Source: an uncultured Methanobrevibacter sp. | GTDB taxonomy: Archaea > Methanobacteriota > Methanobacteria > Methanobacteriales > Methanobacteriaceae | Direction of reading: 5' to 3' | Assembly (NCBI GenBank): GCA_902774685.1 | Contig: CACYJH010000024.1 | Span: forward strand, 28,503 to 92,502 | Length of the DNA stretch: 64,000 bases | In this document: positions 1 through 9,428 of the stretch, in pieces | Position numbering within the stretch: position 1 is the stretch's first letter | Layout of the letters: every line of letters starts with the position of its first letter | Translations under genes and position numbers: made by a program | Notes under the pieces: generated by a model | Databases searched by the model: none | Seen by the model: only the letters and a program-made list of their open reading frames with translations | What the model was told of the DNA's origin: nothing

Positions 1-1
1 A

Positions 2-778
2 TTTGGACAATACATTGCACATGAAGCTATGATGATGGCAATCAATAAGGCAAAGGAAACTGGTATTGCTGCAGTAGGTACCTTCAATTCAAACCACTTT
101 GGAATTACCGGATATTACTCTGACTTAGCTATTAGAAATGATATGATTGGTATTGTAATCTGTAACACTGAACCTGGAGTTGCTCCTTTAGGTGGTAAAA
201 AAGCTATTCTCGGAACTAACCCAATAGCTATCGGTATCCCTTCTGAAACTTACATTGCTGTTGATATGGCAACTGCTGTAAGTGCTAGAGGAAAAATCTT
301 GGAAGCTAAAAGGAAAGGTGTGGAAATTCCTCCAAACACTGCAATCGATAAGGATGGAAACCCTACCACTGATCCTGAAGCTGCTTTAGGCGGTTCTATC
401 CTCCCATTCGGTGGAGTAAAAGGATACGCTTTAAGCTTCATGATTGAAATCATGTGCGGACCTCTCGTAAATGCAGCATTTGGTACCCATGTAACAGGTA
501 CTGCTGGAGATTACAAGGAAGACTGTAACAAAGGAGACTTGTTTGTAGCAATCAACCCTGCAAAATTCGTTTCAATCGACGCATTCAAAGAACAAGTTGA
601 AGAATTCGTCAAAGAAATCAGAGAATCAGGAGACACCTTCATACCAGGTGACCTTGAAGTAAGAAGAATTGCTGAAAATGAGGAAAAAGGTTTAGAAATA
701 GATGAAAAACTCTATGAAACTTTACAAAGCATTTGTGAAGATACAAATATAGATTTAGACAGTTACTTAACTGAATAA
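2..778 (+). CDS. comC: L-sulfolactate dehydrogenase ComC, 5'-truncated by the window edge
   Basis: The reading frame is open from base 2 and lacks its start, so only the C-terminal ~258 residues are present. It belongs to the malate/L-lactate dehydrogenase type 2 family: the segments FNSNHFGITGYYS (active-site His region), GTNPIAIGIP, VDMATAVSARGKI and PFGGVKGYALSFMIEIMCGP are characteristic. In methanogens this member oxidises sulfolactate to sulfopyruvate in coenzyme M biosynthesis with NAD(P). That substrate is inferred from the methanogen setting, and a malate dehydrogenase role cannot be excluded. The gene ends in a T-rich tract with no gene closely downstream on the same strand. Confidence 0.85.
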   Translation, partial: FGQYIAHEAMMMAINKAKETGIAAVGTFNSNHFGITGYYSDLAIRNDMIGIVICNTEPGVAPLGGKKAILGTNPIAIGIPSETYIAVDMATAVSARGKILEAKRKGVEIPPNTAIDKDGNPTTDPEAALGGSILPFGGVKGYALSFMIEIMCGPLVNAAFGTHVTGTAGDYKEDCNKGDLFVAINPAKFVSIDAFKEQVEEFVKEIRESGDTFIPGDLEVRRIAENEEKGLEIDEKLYETLQSICEDTNIDLDSYLTE

Positions 779-1380
779 ATCTACTTTTTTATTTTTTACT
801 ATTTTTACTTTTTTTACTTTTCAATATTTTTTAGATTTAACTATTCTATTTTTTACTAATTTTTTTTAATCAAATTTTTACTGCAAAAATTTTTTACATA
901 ATTTACCAATATAATAAATTTTATAATTTTACTAAATCACTAATTTTAAAAAATTTTCAAATTTTATAATTTTCATATTTTTCAACCACTTTTTTTAAAA
1001 ATTATTATGAAAAAATACTAAAATTTTTAGCATTTCAATGACTGTGATAAATTTAATAATAAAAGTTTATTAAACAATAGTTTAAATTAAAAACTATTAA
1101 AATTATTAATCGGTTAATTAAAATTCTGAAAGTAGAAACAATAGTATAAAATTTGATAAGTTGAGATGTAGATGAGGTAAATGAAAAATAGCAAAGTAGT
1201 GCAAATATGAAAAAATGATTTTGTGAAAATTAAAAATTGTGAAAATTTAAAAAATTTTAAAATTAAAAATTTGAAATTAAAAAAATAATTTTGAAAATAC
1301 AAGAAAAAAAAATTATTAAAAAATTTTTTAAAAAATATTAAAAAAATAATTTAAAAAAATAGTAGGAAAAAATAAAAAAA
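779..1380. other. AT-rich intergenic region without a supported gene
   Basis: About 600 bases of almost pure A/T lie between convergent genes. T-runs after comC (783-840) can end its transcript. There is a weak inverted repeat TTTAATAA/TTATTAAA (1052-1059 with 1067-1074) and AATAGTTT/AAACTATT around 1076-1099. A 62-codon Phe-rich frame on the minus strand (1114-1302) starts with TTG, has no SD and looks like noise. Confidence 0.6.
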
Positions 1381-1773
1381 TTAAATTGCACATGAAGGTG
1401 CAAAACCTAAGTCATTCAATAATGTATCGAGACCTTTTTCTGCCATGACAACATCATCAACCAAACAGAATATTCCAAGCTTTCCTTCCTTAATGAAAGT
1501 GGAAAGTTTACTTGCATCATCCAAAAGTTCAGATGCATCCTCTTCTGCAACTGTAAAGAAAAGATCTGTTTCCATCATATTAAGGGAACTGTTTACATTG
1601 AATTTGGAATCAATATTTCCTTCTTTCCTTTCAATCAATAGAAAATTCTTATCTGTTTCACCGACAAAGAAAGCAATTTTGGTACCTGGACTTAAAACTG
1701 CAAAATAATTTTCAGAGTCCTTTACAAACTTGTCCCATAGATTATTGTCATGAATCTTTACTGGCTTTACCAT
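1381..1773 (-). CDS. Conserved hypothetical protein, 130 aa
   Basis: I do not recognise a family with confidence. The product is a soluble alpha/beta-looking protein of 130 residues with hydrophobic strands (KIAFFVG, DLFFTVAEED, LGIFCLVDDVV) alternating with acidic helices. It has two cysteines, one at the extreme C-terminus (PSCAI). The start is well supported by GGTGGTTAT immediately before ATG. It is read in the same direction as, and about 35 bp after, the DGC-type zinc-binding protein upstream, so the two may share a transcript. A small methanogen-specific DUF2124-like protein is possible but unproven. Confidence 0.55.
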   Translation of the reverse strand: MVKPVKIHDNNLWDKFVKDSENYFAVLSPGTKIAFFVGETDKNFLLIERKEGNIDSKFNVNSSLNMMETDLFFTVAEEDASELLDDASKLSTFIKEGKLGIFCLVDDVVMAEKGLDTLLNDLGFAPSCAI

Positions 1774-1807
1774 ATAACCACCAAAAGAAAAAAAATAAGA
1801 ACTTAGA

Positions 1808-2194
1808 TTAATCTAATTCAAGTTCATTGATCTTATTTTCAATAACATCCTTAACTATCTTTACACAGATTTCTCCTTCCTCATCCAATCTAGCAGCATC
1901 ATTTGCCTTGTGTTCTGTTTCAGCTAAAATATCCCCAACATTAAGTTCATCTATAATCTGAACTCCTTTCTGTTCCAATATTTTTCCAACACAATTTCCT
2001 TCACAACCATTGATTGCTAAAATTGGATATTTATCAAGCATTCTTTTAAAACCTGTGACATTTGCAGAAGTTGAACCCATACAAATGGATAATATTTCCA
2101 CATCATCAATAGCCAAGTCATGAACAGCAACTCTTGCCACCAATCCATTTGGACTCATGCCGCTGCATGCTGCCAAAGCAATTTTCTCTTCCAT
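1808..2194 (-). CDS. Putative zinc-binding protein, DGC-domain type
   Basis: The 128-residue protein begins ALAACSGMSPNG and carries ICMGS and NGCEGNCVGK, the cysteine pattern of the small DGC-domain (putative zinc-binding) family; here the signature reads NGC instead of DGC. The family is common in methanogens and its biochemical role is unknown. A longer frame begins at 2224, but a good SD (GGAAGTG) sits just before the ATG at 2194, so I place the start there. It lies between polB1 (upstream, same strand, 66 bp away) and the hypothetical gene at 1381. Confidence 0.7.
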   Translation of the reverse strand: MEEKIALAACSGMSPNGLVARVAVHDLAIDDVEILSICMGSTSANVTGFKRMLDKYPILAINGCEGNCVGKILEQKGVQIIDELNVGDILAETEHKANDAARLDEEGEICVKIVKDVIENKINELELD

Positions 2195-2260
2195 AACAAC
2201 ACTTCCTTTTTTAATTATGATCATTTGTTAATATTTATATAAATATCATTAAATTTTAAA

Positions 2261-4180
2261 CTATTCCTTCTTCATTTCAGGAACGTATTTTGCGTAAAAA
2301 CCATCAGTATCTGCATAAATAGCCTTAAAACCATAAGTTTCAGCTTCTTTCATAGCCTTTTTAATATGCTGACGTCCCCATGCAGTAATAGCTTGAGCAC
2401 ATTCAAATGAATACCAACGGAACCTTAAGAATCCATAAACCCCATACATTGTGTTAGCCAAACGTTTCAACGCCTGTTGTTGTACATCCAAACTCTTCTT
2501 CAAGATAGGATCATCAGTAGCCTTCATCCTATTCTTTACTGCAAATCTTTCATTCAGGATGTCTTCCAATGCAGATGGAATGAAACCTTGAGGCTCTTTC
2601 TTGAATTTGAAATAATGCTCAGGGGAAATGTAATACTCTTCATCATTATCCATTTCAGAAGAAAGTTCCTCTTCCTTAAGATTGTCAATTTCATCATAGC
2701 CTGTTTCAAAATCTTCAAACTTGGAATTATATGAAACATTATCATTTACCAAAACATCTGGAGAGATGTTTTTTGAAATAATCAAAGTAGGATACAGGCT
2801 TTTGAAGTCGAACTGAACCAAATTCTCATGCAATCCTATTTCAGGTTCCTTCACATAACCTCCAGAATTGCTGCCTCTTTCCTTAATGTTCTTCATGGTC
2901 ATGTTAGGCTTGTTAGGTACAACTTCATTGGCTTCATAAGCCTTTCTTACCAAGTACCATTCTGCCTGTTGACCTGTAGCCATACGAGTCACATCAACAA
3001 AAGGCTGTCCAACTATACGGGTCAATTCTAAGTTCAAAGGCAATGTTTCTTGAGCTATCTTCAAAGTGGAGACAACATCATCAAGGGAATATTTGAATAG
3101 GTTCTTAAGTTCCCTTCCTCCATTGTCCCAGAATTCATAAATCCTATCTCCAGGAACATCAATCTTCTCTTCACCAAAGAACTCAAAGTAAACCCTTTCC
3201 AAAGTGTATCTGTCAAGAGACATGTATCTTCTCATCACCAAATACAAATCAACATGAAGAAGGCCTTTAAAGGTAGCTGCATTATTGTAACCTCTTCTAA
3301 TGAATTTGACATTGGATCCGTCAACACCTAAATCCAAATCGATGCCCCAAATCTTTGCCCTATCTCTAAGATATGGGAAATCAAATACATCAGAGTTATA
3401 GCCTATAATGATATCAACATTCGCTTCCTTAACTGTTTTGATGAAAGCTTCAATCATTTCCTTTTCGCTGTCAACCTTTTCTATAAAGTACATTTCAGGG
3501 TCATTCTCAAATTCGTCCCCTTTTGTGGATATGACTTTTCTTACCCCTACATTGCTGTCGATTCCAATCATGATGATTTCATCCTCATCAGGATTAGGCA
3601 TTCCATGAGGGTTTCTAACTTCCAAGTCGAAGCTCATCATTCTAAATTGCTGGAAGTCTGTATTTGCGGTTATAGGACTTTTAGTCAATTTGAGAATTTC
3701 AAGAGAATCATCCTCTGCATCAATGGTTTCGAAGGAATCAATCAATTCCCCTTCCAATTCCAATTCAGCCATAGGGACCAAAGCATTGTCTATCAAATAT
3801 CTTCTGTAAAATGGAATATCATGTTCCCTTAACTGCTTTACGGAATCCAAATCCCAAATCACATCCCTATATTTAGGAACTTCCTGAGGATGAGTGAAGC
3901 TGATCTTTACGAATTCAGTAGGAACTTGAAAATCCTTTTTCTCCACCTTTTCAAGTTTTGTAAATTCCAAATCACCATTCTTTTCAAGCTCTTTCAAATC
4001 ATCAATACATTTGTCAATATCACCAGAAGGCAAAATGTAGAGGTAAGGGATGAAGCTGTCATCCAATGCAATCAAATCATTGGATTTTTCTCCTTTTACC
4101 TTACCGAATAAGCGCATTACTGGCTTTTCTTCATAAGTAATGTAATCAATATCCAAAAGAACAATATTTCTTTTTACCAT
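2261..4180 (-). CDS. polB1: Family B DNA polymerase, large subunit PolB1 of a split enzyme
   Basis: The 639-residue protein has the archaeal PolB order: N-terminal domain, 3'-5' exonuclease (Exo I FDLEVRNP near 187, Exo II GYNSDVFDFPYL near 260, Exo III YSLDDVVST), palm motif A DFKSLYPTLIIS, fingers motif B KRLANTMYGVYGF and motif C YADTDG near residue 626. It then stops 13 residues after the aspartates, so the whole thumb is missing; single-chain archaeal PolB enzymes run to about 780. Methanothermobacter has a known split PolB encoded by two distant genes, and this fits its large subunit. SD GGTTGATAGG precedes ATG. The small subunit is not in this window. Confidence 0.9.
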   Translation of the reverse strand: MVKRNIVLLDIDYITYEEKPVMRLFGKVKGEKSNDLIALDDSFIPYLYILPSGDIDKCIDDLKELEKNGDLEFTKLEKVEKKDFQVPTEFVKISFTHPQEVPKYRDVIWDLDSVKQLREHDIPFYRRYLIDNALVPMAELELEGELIDSFETIDAEDDSLEILKLTKSPITANTDFQQFRMMSFDLEVRNPHGMPNPDEDEIIMIGIDSNVGVRKVISTKGDEFENDPEMYFIEKVDSEKEMIEAFIKTVKEANVDIIIGYNSDVFDFPYLRDRAKIWGIDLDLGVDGSNVKFIRRGYNNAATFKGLLHVDLYLVMRRYMSLDRYTLERVYFEFFGEEKIDVPGDRIYEFWDNGGRELKNLFKYSLDDVVSTLKIAQETLPLNLELTRIVGQPFVDVTRMATGQQAEWYLVRKAYEANEVVPNKPNMTMKNIKERGSNSGGYVKEPEIGLHENLVQFDFKSLYPTLIISKNISPDVLVNDNVSYNSKFEDFETGYDEIDNLKEEELSSEMDNDEEYYISPEHYFKFKKEPQGFIPSALEDILNERFAVKNRMKATDDPILKKSLDVQQQALKRLANTMYGVYGFLRFRWYSFECAQAITAWGRQHIKKAMKEAETYGFKAIYADTDGFYAKYVPEMKKE

Positions 4181-4205
4181 CCTATCAACCGAATATTTTT
4201 ATTAT

Positions 4206-5291
4206 CTAATAATCATCAGATTCGTCTTTTTCCAATTCTTCCATCTCTGATTTGTCCTTTTCAAGCTCTTCTTTAAGAGACATGATAACTGCATATGCAA
4301 TTCCTAAAATCAAAGGCCCGATTATAAATCCAACAATACCGAAAACATAAGGTCCTGCCATAAATCCTACTAAAAGGATTAAGGAAGGCATATCCGCATA
4401 ATTACTTGCAAGCATTGGGCGAATGTACATATCACTCAAACTCAATACAAAACCCCATAATATGGTTAGGATTCCTTGAGTGATATCTCCAACTACAAAG
4501 AATGCATAAATTGCCAAAACCCAATAAACTATCCAAGGACCAATGATAGGAATCAGTTGAGCAATACCTGTTATGATTCCTAAAAACAAGGCAAATTTAT
4601 ATCCTAAGAAATAATAACCTACACCACCTAAAATACCGATGATGATTGCAGTTAAGAAGTGACCATAGAATATGGATTTTAAAACATTTGCAACATCATC
4701 TAAGGTTCTTTCAAAGAAAGCCTTGTGCTTTTCTGGAATAAATATATAAAGATGTTCCACTATCTTATCGCCATCACGAGTGAAATAATATATTGAACAG
4801 ATCAATACGAATAATTGAACCAATACATCTGAAAAGTGTCTTACGAATTTCACTGCATAGTTGAATATATATGTTAAAATGTCATGCACTCCACTGGTTA
4901 AGGCACCAACATAAGGTTTGATGAACCCTTGAATCTCTACAGGCAACGCTTGGATAAATGTGGTAATGGCTAAATTCAAATCAATGCCAGAGCTTATAGA
5001 AAGATTATGAGAATTGAAAAACATATCTGCAAAAATGGCTATTTCCCAAAACACATATATGAATAATAATATCAATGGAATGATCACCAGAAATATTGCC
5101 AGAAATATGGAGATTGAAGGAATCCTAATTTTTGATTGAATCCTATCCGCAACTGGTTTAATACCATATGCAATCATTGCTCCAAGCAATATCATATTCA
5201 ATACAGGCATGACAGTGAGTAATGACAATAATAAGAGGATTATTATAATTACAATATGCAAGCCATATTTACTTTCACTAAGATTAAACAT
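4206..5291 (-). CDS. AI-2E family transporter (UPF0118)
   Basis: This 361-residue polytopic membrane protein has about eight hydrophobic segments: two at the N-terminus (15-60), a long amphipathic soluble middle (about 85-140), then segments carrying GVGYYFLGYKFALFLGIITGIAQLIPIIGPW and LLVGFMAGPYVFGIVGFIIGPLILG, which are typical of the PerM/AI-2E exporter family. The C-terminus is a charged Glu/Lys tail. Substrates of archaeal members are unknown; some relatives act as Na+/H+ antiporters. No SD is visible before the ATG, so the start is less certain. It lies 25 bp before polB1 on the same strand. Confidence 0.8.
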   Translation of the reverse strand: MFNLSESKYGLHIVIIIILLLLSLLTVMPVLNMILLGAMIAYGIKPVADRIQSKIRIPSISIFLAIFLVIIPLILLFIYVFWEIAIFADMFFNSHNLSISSGIDLNLAITTFIQALPVEIQGFIKPYVGALTSGVHDILTYIFNYAVKFVRHFSDVLVQLFVLICSIYYFTRDGDKIVEHLYIFIPEKHKAFFERTLDDVANVLKSIFYGHFLTAIIIGILGGVGYYFLGYKFALFLGIITGIAQLIPIIGPWIVYWVLAIYAFFVVGDITQGILTILWGFVLSLSDMYIRPMLASNYADMPSLILLVGFMAGPYVFGIVGFIIGPLILGIAYAVIMSLKEELEKDKSEMEELEKDESDDY

Positions 5292-5343
5292 GTTATCATT
5301 AAATAAATTATTTGTTAAATCATTACTATTAATTCTATTTAGA

Positions 5344-6153
5344 TTAGAAATACTGCTTTAATCCAGAAGCAGTTCTATGGAATTTGCCGAACTCTACGAT
5401 TTTAGACACTTGGTCAGATGAGAATACAGGTCCTTCTGCACATATTCTCCAACCGGTTTTATCAACACAGCATTGGCCGCAAACACCTATAGCACATTTC
5501 ATATAACGTTCCATAGAATATTCACCTTCAATCATATGAGCTTCCAAACTTCCATATAATGGTCTCATCATTACTTCAGGACCGCAAACAACAGCCCAGT
5601 CATACTCCTTATGTTCAATTAGCTGTAAAACCCTATGGGTTGCAAATCCTTTGAAACCGCAGGATCCATCATCAGTACAAGTGTAAACTTTTGCGCCTCT
5701 TGCTTTCAAACGTTCATCGAACAACAATTCATCCTTAGTTTGTGCAGCGCAAACGACATCTACGATAGCCTTTTTCTTTAAAGCCTCTTCAGTGAATGAT
5801 GCAATCGGAGCCATTCCAACTCCTCCACCAATAGCCAAGACTCTCATGCCTTTCAAATCAGTGTCAAAACCATTTCCATATGGTCCTCTAATACCTAACT
5901 TGTCACCTTCCTTAAGTGAATGAAGGTCTTCTGTGAATTCACCAACTTTTTTGACAGTTATTCCAAATTCACCTTTATGAACATCAATATAAGAAACGGA
6001 CATTGGCTTTTCATCCTTAAAGTTCCACACCATGACAAATTGTCCAGGAGTAGGAATATTCTCACCAACCATAGTCCAATCAAAAATAAAAGTCTTGATT
6101 GTAGGAGTTTCTTCTATAATCTTTTTAATCTCTATAACTTGAGGTACATTCAT
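5344..6153 (-). CDS. pyrK: Dihydroorotate dehydrogenase B, electron-transfer subunit PyrK
   Basis: PyrK passes electrons from the PyrD FMN to NAD through FAD and a [2Fe-2S] cluster in pyrimidine synthesis. The protein (269 aa) shows the FAD-binding barrel (PGQFVMVW), an NAD-binding stretch VLAIGGGVGMAPIASF, and the C-terminal cysteine cluster CAIGVCGQCC followed by C at ICAEGPVF. A longer frame starts at 6210 and would overlap pyrD; SD GGTGAT directly before the ATG at 6153 (MNVPQVIE) shows the real start, 43 bp after the pyrD stop. The pair forms a pyrD-pyrK operon. Confidence 0.93.
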   Translation of the reverse strand: MNVPQVIEIKKIIEETPTIKTFIFDWTMVGENIPTPGQFVMVWNFKDEKPMSVSYIDVHKGEFGITVKKVGEFTEDLHSLKEGDKLGIRGPYGNGFDTDLKGMRVLAIGGGVGMAPIASFTEEALKKKAIVDVVCAAQTKDELLFDERLKARGAKVYTCTDDGSCGFKGFATHRVLQLIEHKEYDWAVVCGPEVMMRPLYGSLEAHMIEGEYSMERYMKCAIGVCGQCCVDKTGWRICAEGPVFSSDQVSKIVEFGKFHRTASGLKQYF

Positions 6154-6196
6154 TCTATCACCAAACCTTAGAAAACTTAAGCCCACACTATGGCCA

Positions 6197-7102
6197 TCAT
6201 TTATGAGCAAAACCTACCATATCATTTATTGAATCAAATTCGCTATCTTCTATGAACTCTTCCAAATCAGAAGAGATTCTTCCAAAAATTTCCGGACCTT
6301 CATACATGATTGAAGTTCCAATCTGAACAGCACTTGCACCAGCATATAAAAACTCTATGACATCTGCATAATTGCGTATTCCTCCGACACCAACAATAGG
6401 AATATCTGTCGCTTCATATGCGTCATATACACAGCGCACTGCAATCGGCTTGATTGCCGGCCCGCTCATTCCACCAAACTTATTGGCGAGAATCGGATTT
6501 CCAGTTACAATATCGATTTTCATTCCTGGACCTAATGAATTGATCAATGTCAAACCGTCTGCTCCAGCATTTTCTGCAGAAACTGCTATTTCGGAAATGT
6601 CAGTTACATTTGGAGTCAATTTTGCAAGAACTGGAACATCAACCGCTTCTTTAACTGCCTTTACAACATCATAAGTCAATTGAGGATTTTGACCGATGGA
6701 AGCACCATAACCTTCCATAGCATGAGGACATGAAACATTTAGCTCAATCATATCAACCAAATCTTCAACTTCTCCGGCAACAAATGCAAATTCTTCGGGA
6801 TTTGCACCGTAAATAGAAGCTATTGATCTGCCTTTAACACGATTGACATCTTCCAATTCCTCTTTAAAAGCTTTTACCCCAGGACTTGAAAGTCCGATAG
6901 CATTGATTATTCCTCCTTCTACAGCAACTGTAGTTGGATTCTTATAACCATCATTAGGGTCTTTAGAAAATGATTTAGATACAACTGCACCAGCACCAGA
7001 TTCTAAAATCCAATTAAGAGAAGATGCATGGCTGCCTAATACCCCTGCAGCAAGCATCAATGGATTCTTTAATCTGACACCACATAAATTTGTTTTTAAC
7101 AT
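6197..7102 (-). CDS. pyrD: Dihydroorotate dehydrogenase B, catalytic subunit PyrD
   Basis: The 301-residue TIM-barrel flavoprotein oxidises dihydroorotate to orotate. Diagnostic stretches are KNPLMLAAGVLG at the N-terminus, the substrate-loop cysteine in ELNVSCPHAMEG (Cys as catalytic base marks the class 1B enzymes that pair with PyrK), KLTPNVTD, and the C-terminal FMN phosphate site IVGVGGIRNYADVIEFLYAGASAVQIGT. The SD is GGAGGTTATTC before ATG. It is the first gene of a pyrD-pyrK unit. Confidence 0.95.
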   Translation of the reverse strand: MLKTNLCGVRLKNPLMLAAGVLGSHASSLNWILESGAGAVVSKSFSKDPNDGYKNPTTVAVEGGIINAIGLSSPGVKAFKEELEDVNRVKGRSIASIYGANPEEFAFVAGEVEDLVDMIELNVSCPHAMEGYGASIGQNPQLTYDVVKAVKEAVDVPVLAKLTPNVTDISEIAVSAENAGADGLTLINSLGPGMKIDIVTGNPILANKFGGMSGPAIKPIAVRCVYDAYEATDIPIVGVGGIRNYADVIEFLYAGASAVQIGTSIMYEGPEIFGRISSDLEEFIEDSEFDSINDMVGFAHK

Positions 7103-7424
7103 GAATAACCTCCAATAAAAACATAAGCAAGATAATTCTTTAATTTATAAGATTTAATTTGAATATTTTGTATTAAATTGTATTGAATTTGCATTTAATC
7201 TATTTGGATTAAATTTGAATATTTAAATAAATTTGAATTTGAATATTTATATAAATATATAGTATATAATTTTATACTATTTTAATATATGAAAACTATT
7301 AAATATAAAATATTTGATTTTTTATAGAAAAATCCATCACTTTTTTTGAAAAAATATCAAAAATCAAGGAACACATAAGAGAAATAATGTAAAATATATT
7401 AGAAATAAAAATTAAAATAGAATT
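7103..7424. promoter_or_regulatory. Divergent promoter region pyrD / nop5
   Basis: This 322-bp AT-rich stretch separates divergent genes. For nop5 a TATA-like AAAATATATT lies at 7391-7400, about 30 bp before the ATG at 7425, and no SD is present, so the nop5 transcript may be leaderless or nearly so. Several direct runs of TTTGAATATTTAAATAAATTTG type (7190-7250) are low-complexity repeats. I see no gene. Confidence 0.5.
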
Positions 7425-8657
7425 ATGGAATATTATATAACACAATGCATTGCAGGATTTATTGCATTTGATGAAAATCTTGAAATAGCTGAATACAAAT
7501 TATTCAAAGAAGATGAAATAGTTTCAAATCTTATTAAAATAGAAGAGAATGAGATTTTAGAACAAGAAATTGAATTGATCAATGGATTAATTTCTAATGA
7601 TTCATCTGATGAAAATAAAATCATCATAGAAACCACCAAAAGAAAATCTCAATACAAGGACCTTGAAAACTACGAAATCATTGAAACTGAAACTCCTAAT
7701 AAAGGTGGGGAATATTTAAGAAATAATCTCAATGAAATTTTCAAAGAGATAGGATTTGAAAAGAGTGAAGAAGACATCATTGAATATTATGAAAGATTGG
7801 CTATAGAACAGATTAAACAATCATCACAGGAAGAGGATAAGCTCTTGATTCAGGCAATAAACTCTGTAGATGATATTGACGAATCAATCAGCAAACTAGT
7901 CGAACGTATTCGTGACTGGTACACAATCTATTTCCCTGAAATGGACACTATAGGAAATAATGAAACCTACATTAAATTGATTGCCCTTAGTGAAAATAGG
8001 GAAGACATAATGGAAAACTTTAAAGATCAATTTAGCGAAGACATAGATTACAGTAGCGGAGCAGATATAGAAGAAGATGATTTGGAAATGTTGAAAAACT
8101 TTGCAGAATCTATCTATTCACTTCAAAAATCAAGGAAGGAACTTGAAACTTATATTGATTCTAAGATGGAATCAATCGCTCCAAACTTAAGAGACCTATT
8201 AGGTGCAACACTTGGTGCAAAATTAATAGCCCATATTGGAAGCATTAAAAGATTAGCAACTTATCCTGCAAGTGTTATTCAAATAATGGGTGCAGAAAAG
8301 GCAATATTCAGACATTTGAAAACTGGAGAACGCCCACCAAAACATGGTTTGATATTCCAACACCCAAGTGTACGTGGTGCAAAATGGTGGAATAGAGGAA
8401 AAATAGCTAGAAACTTGGCTTTAAAAATCACATTAGCTGTTAGGAAAGACGTGTTCTCCGGAGAATATGATCCAAGCATTGCAGAGGACTACTTGAAAAA
8501 GGTGGAACAGATTGAAAAGGAAAATCCTTTCCCTAAAAAAACCAGCCAAAGAAGAGCTAACGAAAGAAGAAGTGAAAGGGATAAAGGAAAGGGAAAATCC
8601 AAAAAATACAAAGGAAATAAGAAGAATAAGAAAAATAAAAAAAGAAGAAGAAAATAG
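7425..8657 (+). CDS. C/D box RNP protein Nop5 (Nop56/58 family)
   Basis: Nop5 is the scaffold of archaeal box C/D sRNPs that 2'-O-methylate rRNA and tRNA, bridging L7Ae-RNA and fibrillarin. The 410 residues show an acidic N-terminal fibrillarin-binding domain, a coiled-coil middle (about 120-250) and the Nop domain with GATLGAKLIAHIGSIKRLA and HLKTGERPPKHGLIFQHPSVR. The C-terminus is a long Lys/Arg tail (KNKKNKKRRRK) as in eukaryal Nop56/58. The fibrillarin gene follows 90 bp downstream, the usual archaeal pairing. A guide substrate is visible in the window: the tRNA-Trp intron at 46076-46158. Confidence 0.95.
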   Translation: MEYYITQCIAGFIAFDENLEIAEYKLFKEDEIVSNLIKIEENEILEQEIELINGLISNDSSDENKIIIETTKRKSQYKDLENYEIIETETPNKGGEYLRNNLNEIFKEIGFEKSEEDIIEYYERLAIEQIKQSSQEEDKLLIQAINSVDDIDESISKLVERIRDWYTIYFPEMDTIGNNETYIKLIALSENREDIMENFKDQFSEDIDYSSGADIEEDDLEMLKNFAESIYSLQKSRKELETYIDSKMESIAPNLRDLLGATLGAKLIAHIGSIKRLATYPASVIQIMGAEKAIFRHLKTGERPPKHGLIFQHPSVRGAKWWNRGKIARNLALKITLAVRKDVFSGEYDPSIAEDYLKKVEQIEKENPFPKKTSQRRANERRSERDKGKGKSKKYKGNKKNKKNKKRRRK

Positions 8658-8747
8658 TTATATATTGACAATTCATTAGAATTTGAATTTTTCAATTATT
8701 TCAATCCCATATTATTAAATTAATTCATATTTATAAAGAGTGAAACA

Positions 8748-9428
8748 ATGAACATATTCTATAAAGATGGTGAGATAGCCACTAAAAACTTAACTCCTGG
8801 AATTAAGGTTTATGATGAAAAACTAATAAGAGAAGGAGAAAATGCTGACAATAACGAAACATCAGCAGAAAATATAGAGGAGTATCGTATTTGGAATCCT
8901 CGCAGATCCAAATTGGCTGCTGCGTTATTGAATGGACTGCAAGATTTCGATTTGAAAAATGATTCTAAAGTCCTATATCTAGGTGCATCTACAGGAACAA
9001 CCGTATCTCACATATCAGACATTTGTGACAGCGGATTAATCTATGCGGTAGAGTTTTCACCAGTCAGCATGAAAAAATTGGTCAGACTATCCCAAAAAAG
9101 AAATAATATCGCACCAATACTTGCTGATGCAACCAAACCAAAATATTATTTGAACAAGGTTGAAAAAGTGGACTTGGTTTACTGTGATGTGGCTCAAGAG
9201 AAACAGAGCGAACTCTTTATGGACAATATGGATCTGTTCCTAAAGGAAGACGGACAAGGCTTAATTACCATTAAAGCAAGAAGCATTGATGTTGTTCAAA
9301 AACCTAAAAAAATATTCAAAGATGAAGCAAAAAAAATAAAGGAAAATGGTTATTCTATTTTGGAAAAGATTAAACTAGAACCTTATGAAAAGGACCATAT
9401 AGCTTTTCTTGTTGAAAAATCTTTTTAA
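8748..9428 (+). CDS. flpA: Fibrillarin-like rRNA/tRNA 2'-O-methyltransferase
   Basis: This is the catalytic subunit of box C/D RNPs. The 226-residue protein has the fibrillarin N-terminal domain (YRIWNPRRSKLAAALLNGL), the SAM site VLYLGASTGTTVSHISDI, YAVEFSPVSMKKL, a DLVYCDVAQ motif and the late KARSIDVVQ. SD GAGTGAA precedes the ATG at 8748. Together with nop5 just upstream it forms the conserved archaeal nop5-flpA pair. Confidence 0.95.
   Translation: MNIFYKDGEIATKNLTPGIKVYDEKLIREGENADNNETSAENIEEYRIWNPRRSKLAAALLNGLQDFDLKNDSKVLYLGASTGTTVSHISDICDSGLIYAVEFSPVSMKKLVRLSQKRNNIAPILADATKPKYYLNKVEKVDLVYCDVAQEKQSELFMDNMDLFLKEDGQGLITIKARSIDVVQKPKKIFKDEAKKIKENGYSILEKIKLEPYEKDHIAFLVEKSF

Noticed and set aside
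1114..1302. Small Phe-rich protein on the minus strand
   Set aside because: Starts with TTG without SD, consists of A/T-rich low-complexity codons, and nothing resembling a family.
2261..4180. Recent truncation of DNA polymerase
   Set aside because: The split after motif C is a known natural state in Methanobacteriales and no remnant of the thumb follows the stop.
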